The notes below the pieces were generated by a model. It searched no databases and had not been told where the DNA came from. It saw only the letters and a list, made by a program, of their open reading frames with translations. Shown here piece after piece: positions 37,796 through 45,226 of a DNA stretch of 64,000 nucleotides. Source of the stretch: Dehalococcoidia bacterium UBA1222 (lineage in GTDB: Bacteria; Chloroflexota; Dehalococcoidia; Dehalococcoidales; UBA1222); the NCBI GenBank assembly GCA_002309415.1, contig DBXC01000002.1:1227-65226 (forward strand). The letters run 5' to 3'. The first letter of the stretch is position 1; the number at the start of each line of letters is the position of its first letter. The position numbers were made by a program, and so were the translations under genes.

Positions 37796-38665
37796 CTATG
37801 CGGCCAAAACCTTCTTAGTTGCTTCTCCGATGAACGGAATAAACTGAGCAATAGTTGTTGCAGGGATGGGCTTTGCCATCTCACCTGCCACACGGTTGAT
37901 CTTACAAGCCATCTCACAAGCCTTCTCAACGGGCATGCCGGAAGAGATAAGTGCAGATGATTCACCTGTAATTGTATCACCAGTGCCGCCGATAGGTTCC
38001 ATGGTGGGAACATTAGGTTCGTTGACTACTGCAACGACCTTGCCGTCGACGATGATGTGATCAACAGGCGCCTTGACGATCATATATTTAGGAGCATTGC
38101 CGTCGTCATAAGCCTGTTTGCTGAGTTTAGGAACTTCGGTCTGGTCGACATCGAAGATGAAATGCTGAACGTATGCCGGATGAGCTGCTTCTTTATCTGC
38201 CAAGAAGCTGAGTTCACCGGGGTCAGGAGTGAACATATCGAAACGTTTGCTGATACCGACTGCCTTGGCATTGAGGAGAGCACCGGCATCGGCGATCATG
38301 AAAGGTCGTTTTTCGAGAGTATCGATCTTATCGATGAGATTGACAAAGAGATCTTTGGTGGGCAGGATATAATGCAGGGTCATTACCGAGGGCTTGATCT
38401 CAGTGACATGCTCGATAAGATAATCGAAGAGTTTCTTGTTGCCTTCGCCCATACCGGTATCACCGACTACACAGGCGTAAGGAAGTTCAGCACCGGCAGC
38501 ATTGCAGGTCTGACAGGCTGCACAGATCATTGCTGCAGTACCGAGGGTGACATACTGACCTTCAAGAACGACATCACCGATCTTGAGAGTAGTACCATCA
38601 TATTCACACTTACCAAAGGTAAGCGGCATTCCATCCATAGGGATCGTTCCAACTAATAACAACAT
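37796..38665 (-). CDS. Ribokinase-fold protein resembling ADP-dependent NAD(P)HX dehydratase
   Basis: 289 residues. A MLLLVGTIP start, ADAGALLNA, FTPDPGELSFLAD and the anion-hole motif GGTGDTITG follow the order of YjeF C-terminal/ribokinase-fold enzymes (compare DADAL, TPHPGE, GTGD). The nucleotide-binding aspartate is present. It is clearly a paralogue of the protein at 41896-42795. Its fixed position between DUF3343 and YedE genes in both operons suggests a role in handling the transported sulfur or selenium species or an activated carrier, but the substrate is unknown. Six cysteines lie in the N-terminal third and elsewhere, fewer in the paralogue. Confidence 0.7.
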   Translation of the reverse strand: MLLLVGTIPMDGMPLTFGKCEYDGTTLKIGDVVLEGQYVTLGTAAMICAACQTCNAAGAELPYACVVGDTGMGEGNKKLFDYLIEHVTEIKPSVMTLHYILPTKDLFVNLIDKIDTLEKRPFMIADAGALLNAKAVGISKRFDMFTPDPGELSFLADKEAAHPAYVQHFIFDVDQTEVPKLSKQAYDDGNAPKYMIVKAPVDHIIVDGKVVAVVNEPNVPTMEPIGGTGDTITGESSALISSGMPVEKACEMACKINRVAGEMAKPIPATTIAQFIPFIGEATKKVLAA

Positions 38666-38667
38666 CT

Positions 38668-39204
38668 CTATTTCCCCTTCTTACCGTGGAGTTCGTTGAA
38701 GATCTCAAGAGCTTTTTCATAAGCATGTTCGCAGGTATATGCGCAGATAGTCTTACCGATCTCACGAGGTCTGGGACCTTCGCCCAAAACAGTACCGTAG
38801 AGTTTCATGCCAAGGTACGGGATATCGGGACATCCGCCGCCGGAGATATTTACGATCTTACCGGTCTCCTTGACGAAGGTAATCTTCATATTACCGCAGC
38901 GGACCATGATATAGTCGCCGTAATCAACTGTCTTGATGAGCTTGGTAAGGAAGATCGGAGTAAGCGAAGTGCTGCTAGGCATGAAGAGGATATCCAAGAT
39001 GAGGACGTCCTTTTCGATCAGCAGGTCTTCTGCCGCATCAACGTCATCAGTACCAACTTCAATTGCAAGGTCACAACCGGTTCGGTAATCGACGGGAGGA
39101 GCTACTTCGCGGATATCAAAGCCAGCTTCCTCAAGGACATGTTTGGCACGCATTGCGTGGTAGATATAATCGAATACGATAAGAGCTTTATCTTTCTCTT
39201 CCAT
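38668..39204 (-). CDS. DUF3343 (putative Se/S carrier-like) fusion protein
   Basis: 178 residues. The first 75 match DUF3343: FDYIYHAMRAKHVLEEAGF, APPVDYRTGCDLAIEV with the conserved cysteine. The rest is an added domain with GNMKITFVKETGKIVNISG then GGCPDIPYL, shared almost exactly with the paralogue at 42.8-43.3 kb and bearing a second conserved cysteine. First gene of the operon, directly behind a good promoter. Role inferred: carrier of a persulfide or selenide. Confidence 0.75.
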   Translation of the reverse strand: MEEKDKALIVFDYIYHAMRAKHVLEEAGFDIREVAPPVDYRTGCDLAIEVGTDDVDAAEDLLIEKDVLILDILFMPSSTSLTPIFLTKLIKTVDYGDYIMVRCGNMKITFVKETGKIVNISGGGCPDIPYLGMKLYGTVLGEGPRPREIGKTICAYTCEHAYEKALEIFNELHGKKGK

Positions 39205-39237
39205 AATCCTACCCCCATGGTTAATGGCTTTAAGTGA

Positions 39238-39266
39238 ATTGTATGGAGCAGTAGTAGCAAAGTCAA
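39238..39266 (-). promoter_or_regulatory. Promoter of the first YedE operon
   Basis: Minus strand TTGACT (39266-39261), exactly 17 bases, TACAAT (39243-39238), 34 bases before the DUF3343 start. Confidence 0.75.
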
Positions 39267-39348
39267 TAAACTTTTGTTACATTTTCACTCCAATATACAT
39301 TAATTATATATGATAAAATCTGTATGAACATATACGAGGAGACAAAAA

Positions 39349-39720
39349 ATGCATCCTGCAAACCTGAAATACAGTAAGAATCATGTCTGGGTAAAAGATC
39401 TGGGAGACGAAACAGTTCTCCTTGGCATGACCTACTTCTTCCAGAAGACCTACGGCAATGTCGTATATGTCGAACTCCCTGCCGTCGGTGATGAAGTCAC
39501 GACCGAAGAGATATTCGGAGTCATCGAATCGAATAAGGCCTCCAATGATCTCGTAAGTCCAGTGACCGGCACCGTAATCGATGTGAATACAGTGCTCGAG
39601 AATAAACCCGTGACCATCAACCATTCACCCTACGAAGACGGCTGGCTGATCAAAGTTAAACTGTCTGAGCCAATCTCGTCCGACCTGCTGACCAACGAAG
39701 AATATACCAAGGACATGTAA
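39349..39720 (+). CDS. GcvH-like lipoyl carrier protein
   Basis: 123 residues. SKNHVWVKDLGDETVLLGMT, YVELPAVGDEV and the lipoylation loop GVIESNKASNDLVSPVTG, with the modifiable lysine, place it in the glycine cleavage H family. No gcvT or gcvP is near. It is followed after 3 bases by its own dihydrolipoyl dehydrogenase and flanked by YedE/TusA/DUF3343 genes, so it may be a lipoate-based sulfur carrier like LbpA of the sHdr pathway. GAGGAG precedes the ATG. Confidence 0.88.
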   Translation: MHPANLKYSKNHVWVKDLGDETVLLGMTYFFQKTYGNVVYVELPAVGDEVTTEEIFGVIESNKASNDLVSPVTGTVIDVNTVLENKPVTINHSPYEDGWLIKVKLSEPISSDLLTNEEYTKDM

Positions 39721-39723
39721 ATT

Positions 39724-40995
39724 ATGAAGATCGCTGTGATCGGATCGGGACCTGCAGGATATACTGCCGCCATAAGATGTGCCGAACTCGGCGCAGAAGT
39801 CTGTTTGTATGAAAAGAAACTTCTCGGCGGAGCCTGCCTCAACTGGGCCTGCATCCCCACTAAGTTCATGCTTAATTCACTGTCTTCCCAATCATGGCAT
39901 AATTCAGTCGAGAGTAAGAATGCTTTTATCAATACTCGTAGAGAGGGTCTTAAGACTCTGCTTGAGAACCACGTCATCAAGATCATCATGGGAGAAGCAA
40001 CTCTAGACGCTCAGAAAAACGTGACCTGCAATGGAAAAACGATATCCTTTGACCGCATCATTCTGGCCACCGGCTCTGTTCCAAAAAGGCTCCCTATCGT
40101 TCCCGATGCACTGGATGCTGAAGCACTATTAAATAAAGATGATGTTCCCAAAGAATGTGCCATTATTGGCGGAGGCGCCGTCGGCCTGGAATTTGCAGTC
40201 ATGCTGAACAAAGCCGGCTGCCATGTCACAGTCTTTGAGATGATGTCTCATATTCTCCCCAGAGAAGACCAGGAAGCGGCATCCGCTCTTGAACGTGCGC
40301 TCAAAAGAAAGCATATCGATATCCTCACTTCCTGCACTATTCAAAAAGTCCAAAACAATAAGATTGTCTTCTCCTACAAGAATGAAACCAAGGAACTGAC
40401 CGCCGGTTTAATCCTTTCTGGCGTCGGTCAGTCGCCATTTATCAGCAACGCCATGGAAGAATTGAAGTGTGACCATTCAGGCATCACTGTCGATGAATAT
40501 ATGGAGACAAGTATTCCGGGCATCTATGCCATCGGAGACGTGACCGGCGGCATCATGCTGGCCCATACCGGAAAAGCACAAGCATTAGTCGCAGCCGAAA
40601 ACGCAGTCAAAGGAAGCTCTAAGAAGTACGATGATTCGGCAGTTCCCAGATGCGTCTTCACCGATCCTGAATTTGCAGCCGTCGGCATCAGCGAAGAGGA
40701 AGCTAAAGGTGAAATACTGATTGGAAAGTTCCCTATGGGAGCACATGCAGTTGCTTCCGTCAAAGGTGAACGTATAGGATTCATCAAAGTGATAGCCGAC
40801 GGAAAATCTCATCAGATACTGGGAACGACTATTGTAGGACTTGATGCCAATCTCCTCATCTCGAACGCAGTACTCGCGATGAAGAATAAGATGACATTAG
40901 AAGACATCGAAGATACGATCTTTGCTCACCCTACCCTTACGGAAGGGTTCTGGGAAGCCAGCGCCAACGCCCTTCACAAATCGATCGACATCTAA
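39724..40995 (+). CDS. Dihydrolipoyl dehydrogenase
   Basis: 423 residues, slightly short for the family. FAD motif AVIGSGPAGYTAAIRCAELG, redox pair in GGACLNWACIPTK, NAD motif AIIGGGAVGLEFA, IYAIGDVTGGIMLAHTGKAQ, and the C-terminal FAHPTLTEGFWEA with catalytic His-Glu. It reoxidises dihydrolipoyl groups; the only lipoyl protein in view is the adjacent GcvH-like one. Confidence 0.93.
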   Translation: MKIAVIGSGPAGYTAAIRCAELGAEVCLYEKKLLGGACLNWACIPTKFMLNSLSSQSWHNSVESKNAFINTRREGLKTLLENHVIKIIMGEATLDAQKNVTCNGKTISFDRIILATGSVPKRLPIVPDALDAEALLNKDDVPKECAIIGGGAVGLEFAVMLNKAGCHVTVFEMMSHILPREDQEAASALERALKRKHIDILTSCTIQKVQNNKIVFSYKNETKELTAGLILSGVGQSPFISNAMEELKCDHSGITVDEYMETSIPGIYAIGDVTGGIMLAHTGKAQALVAAENAVKGSSKKYDDSAVPRCVFTDPEFAAVGISEEEAKGEILIGKFPMGAHAVASVKGERIGFIKVIADGKSHQILGTTIVGLDANLLISNAVLAMKNKMTLEDIEDTIFAHPTLTEGFWEASANALHKSIDI

Positions 40996-41018
40996 AACAT
41001 TACCATCTAAAAAATAGA

Positions 41019-41045
41019 AAGGCACTGGAGTACGTCCAGTGCCTT
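41019..41045. terminator. Terminator between lpd and yedF
   Basis: AAGGCACTGGA (41019-41029) pairs with TCCAGTGCCTT (41035-41045). On the minus strand it is followed by TCTATTTTTT, ending the yedF operon. Confidence 0.75.
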
Positions 41046-41070
41046 AACCAATATTATCGGGGGATAATAA

Positions 41071-41655
41071 TTAGATCTTGATGACTTTAGGAGCGCCGAT
41101 GAGCATGTTGACGATATCGAACATGCCGACGACTTCACCGATCTTCTTCTGCTCAAGGATATCGAGATAGTTCAAACAGGTGCCGCAGACATAGATCTTG
41201 ACACCTTTGTCGACCAAAGCCTCTAAAGAATCTAGGACCTCGGAACCTTCACAAGCGAGTTTGACACCATTGTTCATGAAGATGACTTCCAGAGGAAGCG
41301 GCTGGGAATCGCCGATAGTGTTAAGGAAAGCCTTCATAAGGATGCTGCCGAGCTCGGGCTCGCCTTCACCGAGTTTATCGGAGGTGATGAATACTGCATA
41401 GGCATCAGAATCAGGATGATCTGCGTCTAAAGGCTTAGCATCAGGATTTACAGCAATATTGACTCTGAAATTGCCGTCACCCTCATCTACGACATCGACA
41501 AAATGACCAAGATTGGAAGCAAAACGTTTGACGTTATCGCGGGCAGGAGCGTTATCGACCAAAACGGATAGTTCCTTTTCACCGTCTTCGATAGCTTTCT
41601 TGGTATTAATTACGGGTACAGGACAATACTGTTTTCGACAATCAAGTTCTTTCAT
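41071..41655 (-). CDS. yedF: YedF: TusA-like domain joined to DsrE-like domain
   Basis: 194 residues. The N-terminal TusA domain has the acceptor cysteine in RKQYCPVPVINTKKA; the second half (from about 110) is DsrE-like with AVFITSDKLGEGEPELG, MNNGVKLACEGSE and YVCGTCLNYLDI carrying cysteines. Families of this build are annotated in selenium metabolism. ATG 41655 has AAGGAGA upstream; a longer frame would overlap the tusA gene. Last gene of the second YedE operon. Confidence 0.85.
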   Translation of the reverse strand: MKELDCRKQYCPVPVINTKKAIEDGEKELSVLVDNAPARDNVKRFASNLGHFVDVVDEGDGNFRVNIAVNPDAKPLDADHPDSDAYAVFITSDKLGEGEPELGSILMKAFLNTIGDSQPLPLEVIFMNNGVKLACEGSEVLDSLEALVDKGVKIYVCGTCLNYLDILEQKKIGEVVGMFDIVNMLIGAPKVIKI

Positions 41656-41668
41656 GTTATCTGTCTCC

Positions 41669-41881
41669 TTAGGCAGGAATAAATTTGATGTGATACTCGC
41701 GACCGACTTCTTCGACCTCGGCCTTATAACCCTTCTCGCTAGCAAGGCGGACTAAATGATCTCGGGCAGTAGCCAGATCAACTTTAATGAAGAGTTCTTC
41801 GCCCGGATGATCTTTGATAGCCTTCTGAGTCTTGATCAAAGGCATCGGACAGGACAGACCATTGAGATCTAATTCAACCAT
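41669..41881 (-). CDS. TusA-family sulfur carrier
   Basis: 70 residues, full TusA fold: LDLNGLSCPMPLIKTQKAI with the persulfide cysteine, then a beta-alpha-beta tail (KVDLATARDHLVRLASEKG). It accepts and passes on sulfane sulfur. Fourteen bases before yedF. Confidence 0.88.
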   Translation of the reverse strand: MVELDLNGLSCPMPLIKTQKAIKDHPGEELFIKVDLATARDHLVRLASEKGYKAEVEEVGREYHIKFIPA

Positions 41882-41895
41882 TTATTTTTCTCCTT

Positions 41896-42795
41896 TTATG
41901 CTTCGTCAGGAGGCAGGTAACAGAGACCGCTCCATCCGCAATAGTATTCTTTACAGACCCTGGGGAACATGTCGACCAGTTCACGTGCCTTAGTAGCAGG
42001 AGTGGGATTCAATAATTTGCCGGCAGTCCTGTTGGTACGGCAGGCAAAGATACCAGCGGTATCGGGTTCGAGACCGACCGCAATGAGACCAGAGACGAGA
42101 CCGGTGATAGTATCGCCAGTACCGCCAATGGGTTCGAGCATGGGGACATCAGGCTCGTCGATGGTGGTGATGATCTCGCCATCTTTGGCCACAAAATCCT
42201 TTTTACCCTTCACTACTAAGACTTTGGCAGCACTGTGATTGGCATATGCTGCTTTGATCTGATCAGGAATCGTATCTGCATTATTATCAAACAGATGTTT
42301 TGAAATATAAGCCGGATGAGTCGCCTTGGGGTCAGCAAGGAAAGCGATCTCTGAGGGATCCGGTGTGAATACATCGAATTTCTCCGCTAATCCAGCACCT
42401 TTTGCTGCATACATAGCACCGGCGTCAGCGATCATGAACGGTCTTTCCTCACACTGATCGACAGCGGCAATGACCTTCTTAATCATATTCATAATGGGAA
42501 GGCAGTAATGTATCGTAATGTAATCTGGCTTCAGTTCGGCCACGTGATCGATGAGATAATTGAAGATGCCACGGGAACCTTCTCCGCTGCCGTGATCACC
42601 GGCAATCAGAACATAAGGAGCCTCTTCACGGAAATGAGTGGTAATAGCAAGCGCCGCGCTAATCATGACAGCGGTGCCCTGCATACGATCGAACTTCAGA
42701 CCATTAACTTCGAGATGTTTCTCGTCAGCTAAAGAGACCTGACCAAAAGTCAAAGGAAAGTCTTTATCAGGAATTGAACCACAAAGTAATAACAT
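41896..42795 (-). CDS. Ribokinase-fold NAD(P)HX dehydratase-like protein, second copy
   Basis: 299 residues. MLLLCGSIP start, IADAGAMYAAKG, FTPDPSEIAFLAD and GGTGDTITG match the paralogue at 37.8 kb. GGAGGG 8 bases upstream of ATG 42795 fixes the start; an ATG 18 bases earlier lies inside that site. It has an extra C-terminal stretch with CGWSGLCYLPP. Reaction unknown. Confidence 0.7.
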   Translation of the reverse strand: MLLLCGSIPDKDFPLTFGQVSLADEKHLEVNGLKFDRMQGTAVMISAALAITTHFREEAPYVLIAGDHGSGEGSRGIFNYLIDHVAELKPDYITIHYCLPIMNMIKKVIAAVDQCEERPFMIADAGAMYAAKGAGLAEKFDVFTPDPSEIAFLADPKATHPAYISKHLFDNNADTIPDQIKAAYANHSAAKVLVVKGKKDFVAKDGEIITTIDEPDVPMLEPIGGTGDTITGLVSGLIAVGLEPDTAGIFACRTNRTAGKLLNPTPATKARELVDMFPRVCKEYYCGWSGLCYLPPDEA

Positions 42796-42796
42796 C

Positions 42797-43321
42797 TTAT
42801 TTGCCCTCCGCATGTAAAGTCACTGCTTCGTCATAAGCACGCTGAAGCATAGTGGCGCAAAGGGTATATCCAAGATTCTTAGGTAATGGAGCCTCTTCAA
42901 GGGTCTTATCGACCATTTCAAGGTTAAGGTAAGGAATATCCGGGCATCCGCCACCGGAAATATTGACGATGATGCCCGAAGATTTCTCATAAGTTAGTTT
43001 CATATTGCCTGACTTGACCATGGTCCATTGACCGAAATCGGTGACTTTGACCACGTCCAGAAATTCTGAGGTACCGACTTTGAGTGGGGCGATATTTGTG
43101 AATGTTACATTGTTTTCATTCAACACTCTGGTGATCGCGTACTTTTCCACCAGATTGACCTCTACAGCAAGGTCACAACCCATACGAAGTTCGGGAGGAG
43201 GAGCAATAAGCTTGAGATCGAAGTTGTTAGATCTTAAGACTTTTTCGCCTTTCATCGCCTGTGCGACTTCAGCGAACAGGACGATACCATCCCCTATGAA
43301 TTTCCGTTTGTCATCAGCCAT
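42797..43321 (-). CDS. DUF3343 fusion protein, second copy
   Basis: 174 residues. LFAEVAQAMKGEKVLRSNNFDLKL and PELRMGCDLAVEV form the DUF3343 part; GNMKLTYEKSSGIIVNISG and GGCPDIPYL the added domain. ATG 43321 is chosen; an upstream in-frame ATG at 43342 lies in the palindrome. It lies between the palindrome and the kinase-like gene. Confidence 0.75.
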   Translation of the reverse strand: MADDKRKFIGDGIVLFAEVAQAMKGEKVLRSNNFDLKLIAPPPELRMGCDLAVEVNLVEKYAITRVLNENNVTFTNIAPLKVGTSEFLDVVKVTDFGQWTMVKSGNMKLTYEKSSGIIVNISGGGCPDIPYLNLEMVDKTLEEAPLPKNLGYTLCATMLQRAYDEAVTLHAEGK

Positions 43322-43333
43322 ATGAACACCCCT

Positions 43334-43374
43334 ATGTAGCATGCTAGATTTTTAAAAATTCTAGCATGCTACAT
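43334..43374. repeat. Near-perfect 41-base palindrome inside the second YedE operon
   Basis: 15 bases (43334-43348) are repeated inverted at 43360-43374 around TTTTTAAAAAT. Each arm contains the 10-bp palindrome TAGCATGCTA. It sits between the yedE stop and the DUF3343 start. No T run follows the stem on the minus strand, so it may be an intercistronic stabilising or processing hairpin, or an operator. Confidence 0.75.
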
Positions 43375-43393
43375 ATCTGTTGACTATTGTTGA

Positions 43394-44554
43394 TTAAGCC
43401 TTTTCTCTGGCTGTGAAGCCGAGAACGATAAGGAATACGAGACCAATGAGGACAGCGATGCCGCCGTTGCCGCCCATACCAGCACCAGAGGAAGCGATGC
43501 CGAAGTTGTGAGCGAGAGCGCCACCAATGATCATACCGAAGACTGCGATACCAGCATCGGTATCACCTTCTGCTGAAAGGATGAGGTTGCGGAGAGGGCA
43601 ACCGCCGAGCATGGTACAACCAAGACCGACCACGACGAAACCGAGGAAGGAGAAGATGTACTGAGCAACAGCAGTGCCGAAGAAGGAAGTAGAACCTTCG
43701 ACATCAGCATAAGGAAGGGCGATAGGCTGACCATGAATACCAGCCTTGTAGACAACATCGATAGTTCGGGAACCGATAGTGGTGACGAGACCACCTTCAC
43801 CGAAGTTACCAGCAATAAGGTTAGTGAGAAGGGCTGCAACGATGAATGCGATCAAGCCGCTGAACAGATAGAAATCCTTAGCCAAGAAAATGTCTCTCCA
43901 ACCACCGATGGAGCAGAAGCGGGTTCGCTGAACAGCGAAACCAACGATTGCACCGAGGGCAAGACCGAGGACCCAGTTGACATGGAGAGAACCAGGACCG
44001 GATTCGGAGAATGCGATGAAGGAAGGAGCGATTGCAAGGAAGGCCAAGAGGACGAGCATGACGATAGGCATGATAGAAGCTGCGACCTTGGAAACTTCAC
44101 CTGCTCTACCAAGAGTGAAGCCCTTCTTAAGGAAGAATACACCGACGAGAATACCAGCGATGAGGCCGGCGAGAGCGATGAAAGCACTGAGGTCACCACC
44201 GCTCATTCGGAGCATCATTCGGACAGGGCAGCCAAGATAGACCAAGGCGCCGAACATGACGAAGATACCGATCACGAAGCGGATGATAGGAGAAGACCCA
44301 CCACGGGGCTTCCATTCTTTGAAAGCCAGGGCTGAAATGAATGCACCAAATACGAAGCCCATGATTTCAGGGCGCAGATACTGGACGATGGCTGCATTCT
44401 GAAGCTTGAGACCACCGGCAATGTCACGCATGAAACAGGCAACACAGATACCCATGTTGGAAGGGTTGCCGAGGTTTACTGCGAGAGCACCAAGACAACC
44501 AAAGAGTGCACCTGCCAGGATGATCCATTTACTTTGCTTGAAAAAAGTAGACAT
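43394..44554 (-). CDS. yedE: YedE-family (YeeE-like) sulfur/selenium transporter, full length
   Basis: 386 residues, about ten membrane helices in two similar halves. Half one: MGICVACFMRDIAGGL and YLGCPVRMMLR. Half two: VQRTRFCSIGGWRD and LGGCPLRNLILSAEGD. These cysteine motifs mark the YedE/YeeE fold, whose YeeE member imports thiosulfate; YedE is annotated with selenium metabolism. First gene of the operon with DUF3343, kinase-like, tusA and yedF. Confidence 0.9.
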   Translation of the reverse strand: MSTFFKQSKWIILAGALFGCLGALAVNLGNPSNMGICVACFMRDIAGGLKLQNAAIVQYLRPEIMGFVFGAFISALAFKEWKPRGGSSPIIRFVIGIFVMFGALVYLGCPVRMMLRMSGGDLSAFIALAGLIAGILVGVFFLKKGFTLGRAGEVSKVAASIMPIVMLVLLAFLAIAPSFIAFSESGPGSLHVNWVLGLALGAIVGFAVQRTRFCSIGGWRDIFLAKDFYLFSGLIAFIVAALLTNLIAGNFGEGGLVTTIGSRTIDVVYKAGIHGQPIALPYADVEGSTSFFGTAVAQYIFSFLGFVVVGLGCTMLGGCPLRNLILSAEGDTDAGIAVFGMIIGGALAHNFGIASSGAGMGGNGGIAVLIGLVFLIVLGFTAREKA

Positions 44555-44584
44555 GATCCACCCCTTTATAAGTATTTGAAAATA

Positions 44585-44613
44585 ATCTTATGCATAAGAA
44601 TATTAAATGTCAA
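44585..44613 (-). promoter_or_regulatory. Promoter of the second YedE operon with a 14-bp palindrome in it
   Basis: TTGACA (44613-44608), 17-base spacer, TAAGAT (44590-44585). TCTTATGCATAAGA (44586-44599) is a perfect palindrome covering the -10 box and part of the spacer, a good operator position. Confidence 0.75.
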
Positions 44614-44728
44614 TAGAAAAATTTCCTTATTAATTTATAATATTGATAACTAAAATCACATAATCTGATGGAAAACTGTGTTATATAATAGGGACGTAAT
44701 TAATACGTATCGAAGGGGGAAAATCGAT

Positions 44729-45019
44729 ATGGAAGAAAAATATGAAATAGTTGGAACAGTTGATGCCCGCGGACTCACCTGCCCTGAACCACTCAAGATG
44801 ATGCAGGATCAGCTCGATAAGATGACTGCCGGCCAGGTCATGAAGGTCTGGGGAGATGTGGGCAACAAGCGCAGTATGGAACGATTCCTCAAGATGCGAC
44901 GACACCCCATTCTCGAATCAATCATCGATGAAGCAGACGCTAACGTCTTTTATCTTTACGCTGAGAAATCTGCCAATCCCAGGACAGATATCCCCCTGTC
45001 CAGTTGTACTCTGAGATAA
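44729..45019 (+). CDS. TusA-family protein
   Basis: 96 residues. TVDARGLTCPEPLKMMQDQL carries the acceptor cysteine; the rest follows the TusA fold with a longer tail ending SSCTLR. ATG 44729 is preceded by AAGGGGG; a TATAAT at 44684-44689 suits a promoter. Divergent from yedE and alone on this strand. Confidence 0.85.
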   Translation: MEEKYEIVGTVDARGLTCPEPLKMMQDQLDKMTAGQVMKVWGDVGNKRSMERFLKMRRHPILESIIDEADANVFYLYAEKSANPRTDIPLSSCTLR

Positions 45020-45035
45020 ACGGAGAATCATAGAA

Positions 45036-45117
45036 TGGGGGAGCGGGGGCTCGAACCCCGACGCCTCTCGGCACATGATCCTAAGTCATGCTTGTCTGCC
45101 AATTCCAACACTCCCCC
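45036..45117 (-). tRNA. tRNA-Leu (anticodon UAG)
   Basis: A 7-bp acceptor stem GGGGGAG/CTCCCCC with discriminator A, a TTGGCAGACA D-arm, anticodon stem CATGA/TCATG around CTTAGGA, a long variable arm (GTGCCGAGAGGCG) and T-loop GGTTCGAGCCCCG. CCA is not encoded. Confidence 0.95.
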
Positions 45118-45171
45118 GTGCTAGGCATATCAGTAATTTTAACACGCAGATAAAACCAAACAAAATACTCA

Positions 45172-45198
45172 AAAAGGGTTGCCATGGGCAACCCTTTT
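45172..45198 (-). terminator. Terminator of the double-cubane reductase operon
   Basis: AAAAGGGTTGCC (45172-45183) and GGCAACCCTTTT (45187-45198), 3-base loop. It lies just after the last gene of the minus-strand operon. Confidence 0.8.
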
Positions 45199-45226
45199 CT
45201 TGTACTTAATACTAATCAGTCATCTA

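Noticed and set aside
39349..39720. Glycine cleavage system
   Set aside because: Only an H-like protein and lipoamide dehydrogenase are present; no T or P protein is in the window, so the system is not called.
43334..43374. Rho-independent terminator between yedE and the DUF3343 gene
   Set aside because: The stem is strong but no T run follows on the transcribed strand and genes on both sides form one functional set.
41071..44554. Selenocysteine codons in the YedE/YedF operon
   Set aside because: All conserved cysteine motifs are encoded by ordinary Cys codons and no gene ends early at an in-frame TGA before a continuing homologous region.
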